The notes beneath the pieces are model-generated. The model was not told where the DNA came from. It did no database searches and saw only the letters and a list, made by a program, of their open reading frames with translations. From Dialister sp. CAG:486 (lineage in GTDB: Bacteria; Bacillota; Negativicutes; Veillonellales; Dialisteraceae), in the NCBI GenBank assembly GCA_000434475.1, contig FR879508.1:1-23862 (forward strand): a stretch of 23,862 bases of DNA, written 5' to 3'. Made by a program: the position numbers and the translations under genes. Positions 14,924-21,944 of this stretch are shown one piece after another. Position 1 is the stretch's first letter, and each line of letters begins with the position of its first letter.

Positions 14924-16188
14924 CGTCCATCCTCCTCTGTCAGCATTTCCGCTCCCAGCACCTCCGCCCGGCGGAAAGCAGCAAGAAGTGCCTCATCAGA
15001 CACCTTGCCCAATAGATTCTTATACTTCGAAAGCTCCGGCTGCGAAGAAGCCATCTCTCGGAGCATCTTCGCCCTTTCTTCCGACGGAAGATCCATGACC
15101 GCATCAAAAGCCTTCAGATAATTCCCCGTCACATCGGGAAGCTCGCGACGCTCGGCCAGATTCAGGAATGGCCGCGTCCGATCCTCGATGCGGGTGAAAT
15201 AAGCAAAGAGATGGCGGAACTGCTCCTTTTCATTCAAAGACTGCAGAAGGAAATCCCGTCCCTCTTCCGTCGCGATCGCTTTGTGCAGCGCGCCATGCCC
15301 CGTCAGTACCAGACGCACCATATTCGGCCTACCGGTCAGTTCCTTCAGTCCTGCGCGGCGGCGCGCCACGTCTTTCAAAAGATCATCTGCGGTCAAGAAA
15401 GGAGCGATATCGATGACCATGTCCATCCAACGTATCACATCCGTCTCGATGAACTTCAACGTCACTGTACCATAGGCCCCCACATCGACCAGGTAACAGC
15501 CACGGGGACCGATTTCCGTGATATCCAGCCCCTGCGTATTGCCCGGGTAGACGATATAGGGCTTCATCGAGAGCGTCTTTCTCGTATGCACATGCCCCAG
15601 CGCCCAGTAGTCGATGCCCGCAGTCTTCAGCTCCTCGACCGTGCAAGGCGCATAGGGACTCCCATCGACGCCGGCTTCCGTGTGCAGCATCCCGATGGTG
15701 AATCCATCCTCCGGATTCACATGGAAAGAGCGCACCAGATCATCCTTCGTATGGCGTGTCTTGTAACTGATGCCATAGATCGTGGCCGCCTTTTCCCCAT
15801 CCTTCATGAGCGGGATGCCTGTCACTTCTTCGGAAGAAAAAATATGCACCGTCTCCGGCAGCGGGATATCCGCACGCCAGGCTTCGCCCGGGTCGTGATT
15901 TCCATGCACGATAAAGACCTCGATCCCCGCTTGCGCCGCCCGATACAGCTCCCTGCCGAAAGCCATTTGCGCCGCGAGGCTGTGATGGTCTGAATTATAT
16001 ACATCTCCGGAAATCAAGATCGCATCTACCCGATTTTCCAGTGCCGCATCCACCACCCTTTCAAAGGCTTTGAAGGTGGCTTTCCCGATCTGCTCGTTCC
16101 ACGGTCCCTTCGTCCCGAGGCGCACGCCTCCGAATGGTTCTCCGAGGTGCAGATCCGCACAATGGATAAAAGAAAAATGCTTCCCCAT
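14920..16188 (-). CDS. yhaO: YhaO-like metallophosphoesterase, SbcD/Mre11-related nuclease
   Basis: A 422-residue calcineurin-like phosphoesterase, probably a DNA nuclease working with YhaN. The metal-binding motifs are all present in order: DLHLG (12-16), GDVYN (61-65), GNHD (96-99), a His in GMLHTEAG (about 169) and GHVH (about 198-201). The C-terminal third is helical and variable, as expected for the ATPase-binding part. AAGGAGG lies just upstream of the ATG. It is the first gene of a two-gene operon with an unusually structured leader of about 200 nt. In Bacillus yhaM often neighbours this pair; here it does not. Confidence 0.92.
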   Translation of the reverse strand: MGKHFSFIHCADLHLGEPFGGVRLGTKGPWNEQIGKATFKAFERVVDAALENRVDAILISGDVYNSDHHSLAAQMAFGRELYRAAQAGIEVFIVHGNHDPGEAWRADIPLPETVHIFSSEEVTGIPLMKDGEKAATIYGISYKTRHTKDDLVRSFHVNPEDGFTIGMLHTEAGVDGSPYAPCTVEELKTAGIDYWALGHVHTRKTLSMKPYIVYPGNTQGLDITEIGPRGCYLVDVGAYGTVTLKFIETDVIRWMDMVIDIAPFLTADDLLKDVARRRAGLKELTGRPNMVRLVLTGHGALHKAIATEEGRDFLLQSLNEKEQFRHLFAYFTRIEDRTRPFLNLAERRELPDVTGNYLKAFDAVMDLPSEERAKMLREMASSQPELSKYKNLLGKVSDEALLAAFRRAEVLGAEMLTEEDGR

Positions 16189-16221
16189 ACTTCCTCCTTG
16201 ATGGTCGTTGTTTATCCAACA

Positions 16222-16375
16222 GGTTCAACAGCTTCTATAGGGCTCTGCTTTTGAGCGAGAGCGATACAACGCAAAAATAAAGCGCGCCGCAAGCTTTAAT
16301 TAAAAGAAGGTTCGACGGCGCCTTGTAAATATGATCGCCACCTTTTCTGCTCTCGCCCGCAGAGCCTGCTGAACC
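16222..16375. repeat. Large imperfect inverted repeat in the yhaO leader
   Basis: The left arm (16222-16262) contains GGTTCAACAG, GGCTCTGC and GCGAGAGC. The right arm (16348-16375) contains the complements GCTCTCGC, GCAGAGCC and CTGCTGAACC. Inner complementary pieces GCGCCG/CGGCGC and CTTTAATTAAAG allow further stems. It lies between the predicted yhaO promoter and its ribosome binding site, so it should be transcribed. Confidence 0.75.
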
Positions 16376-16399
16376 CTATTTCTTCGAGAAACACCTATT

Positions 16400-16408
16400 A
16401 TTGTATCA
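16400..16408 (-). promoter_or_regulatory. Extended -10 promoter of yhaO-yhaN
   Basis: Minus strand TGATACAAT, with TACAAT at 16400-16405 and the TG extension. A weak TTCTCA stands 16 nt upstream. Confidence 0.55.
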
Positions 16409-16441
16409 TATCGCGCCATAGTGAGAAGTAATTTCTGCAAC

Positions 16442-16470
16442 AAAAAAATGCCTCTCTATCGAGAAGCATT
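16442..16470 (-). terminator. Terminator of rpmF
   Basis: AATGCTTCTC pairs with GAGAGGCATT (one G-T pair) over a 4-nt loop, followed on the minus strand by a T-run. It starts 13 nt after the rpmF stop. Confidence 0.92.
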
Positions 16471-16482
16471 TTCCTTTGACCA

Positions 16483-16668
16483 TTATTCTTCAACAGTCTT
16501 GGTGATGATCTGTTTGCCTTTATAGAAACCGCATACTGGGCATACATGATGAGGTTTTTTCAGTGCATGGCACTGTGGGCATTCCACAAGACCCGGAACA
16601 GTCAGTTTCCAATTTGCACGTCTCTTGTCGCGACGGGATCTAGAACTTTTTGTCTTCGGAACCGGCAT
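16483..16668 (-). CDS. rpmF: Ribosomal protein L32
   Basis: A 61-residue protein of the large ribosomal subunit. It starts MPVPKTKSSRSRRDKRRANW, the typical basic L32 N-terminus, and has a zinc ribbon with Cys30, Cys33, Cys43 and Cys46 (CPQC, CPVC). I chose the ATG at 16668 because AAGGAGG lies 8 nt upstream; the GTG three codons earlier overlaps that site. In many Firmicutes rpmF directly precedes fapR-plsX and follows a DUF177 gene. Here it stands alone with its own promoter and terminator, and no DUF177 gene is visible upstream. Confidence 0.97.
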   Translation of the reverse strand: MPVPKTKSSRSRRDKRRANWKLTVPGLVECPQCHALKKPHHVCPVCGFYKGKQIITKTVEE

Positions 16669-16763
16669 TTCTCGCACCTCCTTACCTATCGGCCGTTATG
16701 CCGTTTGTCTTTCACTGTTTCGCCAGTGCTCTAAACGCGTTAGAGAAATTTATCAACTTCAAT

Positions 16764-16792
16764 AGTATACGGGATTGGCCAGGGAAAGTCAA
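16764..16792 (-). promoter_or_regulatory. SigA-type promoter of rpmF
   Basis: Minus strand TTGACT (16787-16792), 17-nt spacer, TATACT (16764-16769). It gives a leader of about 90 nt. Confidence 0.85.
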
Positions 16793-16965
16793 GGGGAAAG
16801 TTTATCCGCAATGCGGAGCAGCACCTGACAAAGGCGGCTTTTTTAGTATGCCGTGAGTGACCCTGCCGCCTCCGTATCCCACCAACGTTTCCCCTTCCGC
16901 CTGCTTCTATACTTATGAAAAAGGACTTACGCTGAATCAAGGAATGTCACATTGTCTCAAAAACG

Positions 16966-16990
16966 AAAAAATGTTCATTTACAATGAACA
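16966..16990 (-). terminator. Second, AT-rich terminator after glyA
   Basis: TGTTCATT (16972-16979) and AATGAACA (16983-16990) form a perfect 8-bp stem over a 3-nt loop. On the minus strand a T-run (16965-16971) follows. It sits just beyond the main glyA terminator and probably acts as backup. Confidence 0.6.
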
Positions 16991-16992
16991 AT

Positions 16993-17020
16993 AAAAGCCG
17001 GCCCATGCGGACTGGCTTTT
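16993..17020 (-). terminator. Main terminator of glyA
   Basis: AAAAGCC(A)GTCC pairs with GGGC(C)GGCTTTT with one mismatch, starting 15 nt after the glyA stop, and is followed on the minus strand by TATTG. Confidence 0.8.
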
Positions 17021-17034
17021 ATTTGATGTATTCA

Positions 17035-18273
17035 TTACAGATCTTCGTAGAGCGGATACTTCACGCAGAGAGCATGGACACGCTTTGCGCAGTCCGCCTT
17101 GACTGCTGCATCCTCTGGATTTTTGACGACCGTCGAGATGATATCTGCGACTTCCTTGAAGTCATCTTCCTTGAATCCTCTGGTGGTCAGAGCCGGGGAG
17201 CCGAGACGAATGCCGCTCGTGACGAATGGAGAGAGAGTCTCGAACGGAATGGTGTTTCTGTTTGCAGTGATACCGATCTCATCGAGAACCGTCTGTGCGA
17301 CCTTACCTGTGATGCCGATCGCTTTCATATCAGCGAGGAGGACATGGGTATCGGTGCCGCCGGAAACGACGCGGATGCCATTCTTCTGCAGCTCATCAGA
17401 GAGGACCTTTTCATTCTTTTTGATCTGTTTTGCATACTGCTTGAAATCATCGGAGAGATCTTCGCCGAAAGCGACAGCCTTTGCTGCGATGACATGCATG
17501 AGAGGACCGCCCTGCATGCCCGGGAATACCGCTTTATCGATGGCTTTGCCATACTGTTCCTTGCACATGATGATGCCACCGCGCGGTCCGCGAAGAGTCT
17601 TGTGGGTGGTGGTGGTCACGATATCTGCCCACGGCACCGGGCTCGGATATTCACCGCCTGCGACAAGGCCGGCGAAGTGTGCCATATCGACCATGAAGAG
17701 TGCGCCGACTTCATGGGCGATCGCTGCAATGCGTTCGAAGTCGATGATGCGGGAGTATGCACTGGTGCCGCCGATGATGAGCTTCGGCTGGACTTCCTTC
17801 GCGGTCTTTTCCATGGCTTCATAGTCCAGAAGTTCATCTTCTTTTCTGACGCCGTAAGGAACGACATTGAAATAATTGCCGGAAATATTGACCGGGCTAC
17901 CGTGCGACAGATGACCGCCATCCGTGAGGTTCATGCCCATCATGGTGTCGCCCGGTTTTAAGAGACCGTAGTAGACAGCGAAGTTCGCCTGCGAGCCGGA
18001 ATGCGGCTGTACATTCACATGTTCCGCACCGAAGAGCTCCTTCGCACGATCGATCGCCAGCTGTTCGACGACATCGACATATTCACAGCCGCCGTAATAT
18101 CTCTTGCCCGGGTAGCCTTCTGCATATTTGTTTGTGAGGACGCTGCCCTGTGCTTCCATGACAGCATAGCTGACGATATTTTCAGATGCGATCATTTCCA
18201 GCTTGTTTCTCTGACGGTTCAGCTCTTTCTGAATGGCTTCATAAACCGCTTTGTCTTCTTTTAAGTGTTTCAT
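17035..18273 (-). CDS. glyA: Serine hydroxymethyltransferase
   Basis: Pyridoxal-phosphate enzyme that converts serine and tetrahydrofolate to glycine and methylene-tetrahydrofolate, the main source of one-carbon units. The 412-residue product shows the family marks [26 protein letters not shown], the cofactor lysine in [14 protein letters not shown], and the C-terminal [13 protein letters not shown]. Length is normal. GAAGGGAG precedes the ATG. It lies downstream of ywlG as in Bacillus but is separated from it by a repeat, a possible small RNA gene and its own promoter. The leader of about 190 nt is structured and may regulate it. Confidence 0.97.
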   Translation of the reverse strand: MKHLKEDKAVYEAIQKELNRQRNKLEMIASENIVSYAVMEAQGSVLTNKYAEGYPGKRYYGGCEYVDVVEQLAIDRAKELFGAEHVNVQPHSGSQANFAVYYGLLKPGDTMMGMNLTDGGHLSHGSPVNISGNYFNVVPYGVRKEDELLDYEAMEKTAKEVQPKLIIGGTSAYSRIIDFERIAAIAHEVGALFMVDMAHFAGLVAGGEYPSPVPWADIVTTTTHKTLRGPRGGIIMCKEQYGKAIDKAVFPGMQGGPLMHVIAAKAVAFGEDLSDDFKQYAKQIKKNEKVLSDELQKNGIRVVSGGTDTHVLLADMKAIGITGKVAQTVLDEIGITANRNTIPFETLSPFVTSGIRLGSPALTTRGFKEDDFKEVADIISTVVKNPEDAAVKADCAKRVHALCVKYPLYEDL

Positions 18274-18466
18274 TGAAATGAACTCCCTTCATTTTTCAAA
18301 GTGAAATCGAATGGATCGATTCATACACCCCATGATGCAAAACTTTCATCAATAAGAGTGGAGAAATATCGGCGCATTGCACCATTTCACCAAGCACCGC
18401 TCTCTAAAGCAGCGCTCTCTGCCTCAAATATCCCCCAGTCACTCATTTCCGGTTCCTGCATACATT
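18274..18466 (-). promoter_or_regulatory. Structured leader of glyA, T-box-like elements
   Basis: Read on the minus strand, a closing stem GAGTG..GGGA/TCTCCACTC (with a 5' bulge) encloses two near-repeats, AGAGAGCGCTGCTTT and AGAGAGCGGTGCTTGG. The second runs into TGGTGAAA, resembling the AGAGAG..TGGTGnAA of T-box stem I. Hairpins TGATG/CATCA and AATCGA/TCGATT follow before the ribosome binding site. A canonical T-box antiterminator sequence (GGGTGGnACC) is not visible, so the class is open. The leader does not match glycine or tetrahydrofolate riboswitch consensus by eye. Confidence 0.4.
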
Positions 18467-18472
18467 TGATTT

Positions 18473-18481
18473 ATTGTATCA
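18473..18481 (-). promoter_or_regulatory. Extended -10 promoter of glyA
   Basis: Minus strand TGATACAAT, identical to the extended -10 of yhaO. No convincing -35 is present. Confidence 0.55.
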
Positions 18482-18533
18482 TGAGGCGCACACAAATGCA
18501 TCTTTGGGTTTGAAATATGCATACTTGATATAG

Positions 18534-18615
18534 AAAAAGGGCTTAGCGTGTACCCTTCAGGATACACGGCCAAGCCCTTCCGTTGAGCAGGTATGCTATT
18601 CGTGAAATCACTCAC
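18534..18615 (-). ncRNA. Candidate small RNA of about 80 nt
   Basis: Promoter at 18622-18649, a start near 18615, a 5' part with CTATTC/GAATAG and GTGA/TCAC pairing, then a very stable terminal hairpin: AAGGGCTTGGC..CGTGTA paired with TACACG..CTAAGCCCTT (18537-18579). A T-run (18534-18538) follows. The hairpin can equally serve as terminator for ywlG transcripts arriving from upstream. Existence of the RNA is inferred from promoter plus terminator only. Confidence 0.35.
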
Positions 18616-18621
18616 AAGAAT

Positions 18622-18649
18622 AGTATAGCACAAATCAGGAAGAAGTAAA
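18622..18649 (-). promoter_or_regulatory. Promoter upstream of the candidate small RNA
   Basis: Minus strand TTTACT (18644-18649), 16-nt spacer, TATACT (18622-18627). An inverted repeat at 18596-18623 touches the -10 box. Confidence 0.5.
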
Positions 18650-18658
18650 GAGGAAATA

Positions 18659-18772
18659 GGGTTCAGCGGGAGTGGTGCGGCGCATAATCATAGGGAAGCG
18701 CCGCGGAGTATAAATAATGGCGATGCTCGAAAGCAGCATTCAAGTCACCAGTCACTCATCACTTCTCACTTG
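18659..18772 (+). repeat. Composite intergenic repeat, copy D (short form)
   Basis: GGGTTCAGCGGG, GCGGCGCATAATCAT..GAAGCGCCGCG, GGCGATGCTCGAAAG, then CAAGTCACCAGTCACTCATC. The CGAATGACAAAG block is missing, as in copy C. It abuts the ywlG stop codon. Confidence 0.8.
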
Positions 18773-19360
18773 TCATTTTCCCTCACATAGTGCGCTCTCT
18801 CTCCACCAATGAGCGGCGGGCGGGGGCGGGCCGCCTCTCTCTCCACCAATGAGCGGCGGGCGGGTGCGGGCCGCTGCCACAAGGGCCGCCCCGATATGGT
18901 TATTCACCAGACGGACAGGGACAGCCACGCGCTTCAAATGCATCCCGATCATCGTAAGCCCGATATCGAGTCCCCCGTCAGCCTTGATCTCCATCACGGC
19001 GACCGGATCCTTGAAATGATAGAAAGCATTCGTCGAGAAGGCGCCGCCGGCATGCAGCCAGGGGACGACCGTCACTTCCTCATAGCCGCGCTTCTCTGCT
19101 TCGCTGCGCTCCATGATGAGCGCCCGATTCAGATGCTCGCAGCACTGGAAGGCCAGAGCGAGTCCCTCCTTCTCTGCAGCTTCCATCAGAGCCGTCACGA
19201 CAGCCGTGCCGACTTCATAGGAGCTATCCTTGCCGATGTGTCCGCCACGGATCTCGCTCGACGAGCCACCGATGACGATGAGGCTCCCTTTTCTGAAATG
19301 AGAAATTTCGCAAAGCTCATGGAAAGCTTTTACTGCCTGTTCCTGTAAGTCTTCAAACAC
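18773..19360 (-). CDS. ywlG: YwlG/TIGR01440 family protein with frameshifted C-terminus
   Basis: A 195-residue protein of the conserved YwlG family, whose biochemical role is not settled. Recognisable parts are LIVIGGSSSEIRGGHIGKDSS (about 27-47), AFQCCEHLNRAL, the VTVVPWLHAGGAFSTNAF stretch, and ADGGLDIGLTMIGMHLKRVAVPVR. The normal family ending follows the RTRPPLIGG motif by only a few residues. Here a 40-bp tandem duplication (18795-18874) shifts the frame after RTRPPLIGGER, so the protein ends GGPPPPAAHWWRESALCEGK. Without the extra unit it would end ERAHYVRENDK. The GTG start shares one base with the rpiB stop, and GAGGTG precedes it. The core fold is intact, so it is probably still functional. 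Confidence 0.85.
   Translation of the reverse strand: MFEDLQEQAVKAFHELCEISHFRKGSLIVIGGSSSEIRGGHIGKDSSYEVGTAVVTALMEAAEKEGLALAFQCCEHLNRALIMERSEAEKRGYEEVTVVPWLHAGGAFSTNAFYHFKDPVAVMEIKADGGLDIGLTMIGMHLKRVAVPVRLVNNHIGAALVAAARTRPPLIGGERGGPPPPAAHWWRESALCEGK
18795..18874. repeat. 40-bp tandem duplication at the 3' end of ywlG
   Basis: Two units, 18795-18834 and 18835-18874, both starting CTCTCTCTCCACCAATGAGC and differing by a single G/T in the GC-rich part. The unit length is not a multiple of three, so one extra copy changes the reading frame of ywlG. Confidence 0.93.
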
Positions 19361-19803
19361 TATTGCACCTCTTCGATCGCAGCGATCTTTGCAATTCTTC
19401 TGGCATGGCGGCCACCTTCGAACGGAGTCTTTAAAAATTCGTCCATGATGAATTCCGCAAGCCCCGGTCCGACGACACGCGCGCCAAGCGTCATGACATT
19501 CGCATCATTGTGCGCACGGGTGAAATGTGCGGAGAAGGTATCGCCGCAGAGCGCCGCACGGATGCCCTTCATCTTGTTCGCAACGATGCACATGCCGATG
19601 CCTGTCCCGCAGACGAGGATCGCATACGTCGCCTCACCCTGCTGCACCAGCTTGCAAGCCTTCTCTGCAAAATCCGGATAATCACAGGACTCTTCCGAGT
19701 ATGTCCCGCAATCTATGTATTCGATCTTCTCTTCGTCCAGATGCTTCATAAGAGAATCTTTGAGCGCAAACCCACCGTGATCACTCGCCATAGCAATTTT
19801 CAT
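19360..19803 (-). CDS. rpiB: Ribose-5-phosphate isomerase B
   Basis: Interconverts ribose 5-phosphate and ribulose 5-phosphate in the pentose phosphate pathway; relatives act on other sugar phosphates. The 147-residue product begins MKIAMASDHGGFALKD, has the catalytic-loop CGTGIGMCIVANKMKGIRAA and the ending pattern NVMTLGARVVG..FEGGRHARRI. I chose the ATG at 19803 because AGGAGG lies 9 nt upstream; longer in-frame versions read through the promoter and the upstream terminator. It is followed without gap by ywlG, as in Bacillus (rpiB is ywlF there). Confidence 0.95.
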   Translation of the reverse strand: MKIAMASDHGGFALKDSLMKHLDEEKIEYIDCGTYSEESCDYPDFAEKACKLVQQGEATYAILVCGTGIGMCIVANKMKGIRAALCGDTFSAHFTRAHNDANVMTLGARVVGPGLAEFIMDEFLKTPFEGGRHARRIAKIAAIEEVQ

Positions 19804-19830
19804 AATCTTCGCCCTCCTTGGAAAATAGGA

Positions 19831-19852
19831 ATACTGTACCATTTCAGTATAC
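19831..19852 (-). promoter_or_regulatory. Probable rpiB promoter with inverted repeat
   Basis: Minus strand TATACT (19847-19852) lies about 45 nt ahead of the start. ATACTG (19831-19836) and CAGTAT (19845-19850) form an inverted repeat touching the -10 box. No good -35 is seen, so the call is tentative. Confidence 0.4.
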
Positions 19853-19865
19853 AACAGCGGCACAT

Positions 19866-19903
19866 AAAAAGGAACAGCTCGGCAACGGGCGAGTTGTTCC
19901 TTT
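19866..19903 (-). terminator. Terminator between ywlC and rpiB
   Basis: On the minus strand AAGGAACA(A)CTCG pairs with CGAG(C)TGTTCCTT over an 8-nt loop, followed by TTTATG. It ends the prfA-prmC-ywlC transcript. Confidence 0.85.
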
Positions 19904-20038
19904 CGCATAACGCGTTCTATGCACCCAACGGATATGGTGCGGTACATATAGGTAAAAAGAGGCTCCGGATTTCTATGATGCCGATAGGAAAAGTCCGTCA
20001 ATTCACAAAACCGAGAACCCCTTTGAACCCGTCCGCTC
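19904..20038. other. Gap between terminator and ywlC stop
   Basis: No gene. GAACCCCTTTGAACCCGTCC (20010-20029) resembles the GGGTTCAAAG units of composite repeat A2 in inverted orientation, and GGTGCGGTACATATA (19935-19949) recalls the hairpin module. It may be a decayed copy. Confidence 0.35.
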
Positions 20039-21073
20039 CTACCTCTTCTCCACCACGATATGATACCCGGACGCCTTGGTGAGGCGATTCATGATGGCGA
20101 GACCGAGGCCCGCGGTATCCGTGCCCTCGCCAATGATGGCATCGACGGGGTGGCGATTGAAATAAAGAAGGCCGGAGAAGAGGTTGTGCGCGAAGCTCTC
20201 TTTATCCTCCCGATGTCCCCAGACGAAAACAGGAAGCCCCTTAGGGAGAAGACGAGCCGTTTCTTCGCTGACGAAGAAGCCATACTTCTTATCCGTCTTT
20301 TCCGCAAAGGAGAAGATTTCCTCTGCCACCTTCCCCGCCTCTCCCGTATACACGGTGAGCGGCGCAGAAGGCGCATAGTGGCGATACTTCATGCCGGGTG
20401 CCTTCGGATGTGCGCCGTCTTTGGCGAGTGCGCTGTCTACCGTCGTCGGCGCGATGGCAGAGAGCGCTTCCTTCGTCGTGCCGCCAGGACGGTAGATGAC
20501 GATCTCGCCTCCTTCGATGCCCACCACGGTGGACTCGAGGCCGATCTGACAGGGGCCGCCATCGATGACGGCGGCGATGCGTCCATTCATATCATGCAGC
20601 ACATCGTCCGCGGTCGTCGGGCTCGGACGTGTGGAAATATTCGCGCTCGGACCTGCTATAGGGACGCCGGCTGCACGGATGAGGGCGCGGGTCGCCTCAC
20701 TCCTCGGGCAGCGGATGGCGATGGTGGAGAGTCCCCCGGATGTTTCCATCGGGATGCAATCCTTCTTCGGGAAAACGATGGTCAAAGGTCCCGGCCAGAA
20801 GGTATCCATCAGCCGCCTTGCGAGCGGGCTGACCTCGGCTGCGTACTTCTCCACTTCAGAGGGATCCGCCACATGGACGATGAGCGGATTATCCGAGGGG
20901 CGGCCCTTCGCAGCGTAGATCTTTTTCGCCGCACCCGCATCGAGCGCATTTCCCCCAAGACCATAGACCGTCTCCGTCGGAAAAGCCACAAGACCGCCCT
21001 CACGAATGATGCGGCCGAGCGCCTTTACTTTATCCTTATAATATAGGTCATTGACTTCTACTTTTTCAGTCAT
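20039..21073 (-). CDS. ywlC: Threonylcarbamoyl-AMP synthase (Sua5/YwlC type)
   Basis: Makes threonylcarbamoyl-AMP from threonine, bicarbonate and ATP, the first step of the t6A modification at position 37 of ANN-decoding tRNAs. The 344-residue product has a YrdC domain with FPTETVYGLG (31-40) and the KxR..SxN motif (Lys56, Arg58, Ser60, Asn62), and a C-terminal Sua5 domain after a linker (KAPGMKYRHYAPSAPL, about 220-235). The size therefore matches the long Sua5 form and not the short TsaC form. I chose the ATG at 21073; it overlaps prmC by 8 nt (codons ATGACTGA). The neighbourhood prfA-prmC-ywlC is the Firmicutes order. Confidence 0.95.
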   Translation of the reverse strand: MTEKVEVNDLYYKDKVKALGRIIREGGLVAFPTETVYGLGGNALDAGAAKKIYAAKGRPSDNPLIVHVADPSEVEKYAAEVSPLARRLMDTFWPGPLTIVFPKKDCIPMETSGGLSTIAIRCPRSEATRALIRAAGVPIAGPSANISTRPSPTTADDVLHDMNGRIAAVIDGGPCQIGLESTVVGIEGGEIVIYRPGGTTKEALSAIAPTTVDSALAKDGAHPKAPGMKYRHYAPSAPLTVYTGEAGKVAEEIFSFAEKTDKKYGFFVSEETARLLPKGLPVFVWGHREDKESFAHNLFSGLLYFNRHPVDAIIGEGTDTAGLGLAIMNRLTKASGYHIVVEKR

Positions 21074-21944
21074 GCTGCTTCTTCTTTCTGCAATAGATTG
21101 CGCGCTCGATATCGCCGTAGTCTTTGATGACTTCGAAATCCTCAAACTCGCCCGTTTCCTTCAAAAGCGAAAGAATGTCTTCCCACTGGTGGATGCCGAA
21201 TTCCACAGCAAGGAAACCGCCCTCCTTCAGATGTGCGGCTGCCTTCTCAGCGAGGCGGCGGTAGAAAACGAGACCATCCTCTCCCCCATCGAGCGCAAGC
21301 ATCGGCTCATGCTTCACTTCCTCCTGAAGATGGGCGATATCTTCGCGAGGAATGTAGGGCGGATTTGAAAGGATGCCATCATAGAGCACCCCCTCAGGCA
21401 GCGCATCGATATAGTCCCCGAGTGTCCACGCCGCACGCTCATCCATCGCAAGCTCTTTCCCATTTTCTTTTGCGACAGCGAGAGCTTTTTCAGAAATATC
21501 GATGCCGACCCCCTTCGCTTCCTTGCAATAATACAGGAAGGAGAGGAGGATCGCCCCGCTCCCTGTCCCGAGGTCCGCGACCTCGATCGCGCCGTCATTT
21601 CTATGGTATTGGATGACCTTTTCCAGCCATGTCTCTGTGTCCGGGCGAGGAATCAGGACATCCTCATTCACATGAAATGTGAGCCCCATGAATTCTTTCT
21701 CGCCAATGATAGCCGCCGTGGAAATTCCCTTCACACGCTTTTGTATGAAGGATTTGAAAAGTGCGAGCTCCTCTGGATTCACGATTTCTTCGAAATCCGT
21801 ATAGAGGAAGATCCGCTGCTTGTGAAGAACCTTCGCAAGCAAGAGCTCTGCGTCCAGACGCGGCGACTCGATCTCGTGATTCTGGAAATACTGCGTCGTC
21901 CATGCGAGCAGGCGCTGGATCGTCCAGAGCGTATTAGCGGCCAT
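21066..21944 (-). CDS. prmC: Release factor glutamine methyltransferase
   Basis: S-adenosylmethionine-dependent methylation of the glutamine in the GGQ motif of release factors, here the product of the gene just upstream. The 292-residue product has an N-terminal helical domain, DVLIPRPDTE (about 95-104), the cofactor loop ADLGTGSGAI (123-132) and the active-site NPPY (194-197). The start overlaps the prfA stop by 11 nt, so enzyme and substrate are coupled in translation. Confidence 0.97.
   Translation of the reverse strand: MAANTLWTIQRLLAWTTQYFQNHEIESPRLDAELLLAKVLHKQRIFLYTDFEEIVNPEELALFKSFIQKRVKGISTAAIIGEKEFMGLTFHVNEDVLIPRPDTETWLEKVIQYHRNDGAIEVADLGTGSGAILLSFLYYCKEAKGVGIDISEKALAVAKENGKELAMDERAAWTLGDYIDALPEGVLYDGILSNPPYIPREDIAHLQEEVKHEPMLALDGGEDGLVFYRRLAEKAAAHLKEGGFLAVEFGIHQWEDILSLLKETGEFEDFEVIKDYGDIERAIYCRKKKQHD

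Noticed and set aside
16740..16940. 66-residue frame upstream of rpmF as the missing DUF177 gene
   Set aside because: It is far too short, has no DUF177 features, and the rpmF promoter lies inside it.
18439..18633. 64-residue minus-strand frame between ywlG and glyA
   Set aside because: It passes straight through a terminator hairpin and the glyA promoter and shows no protein family features.
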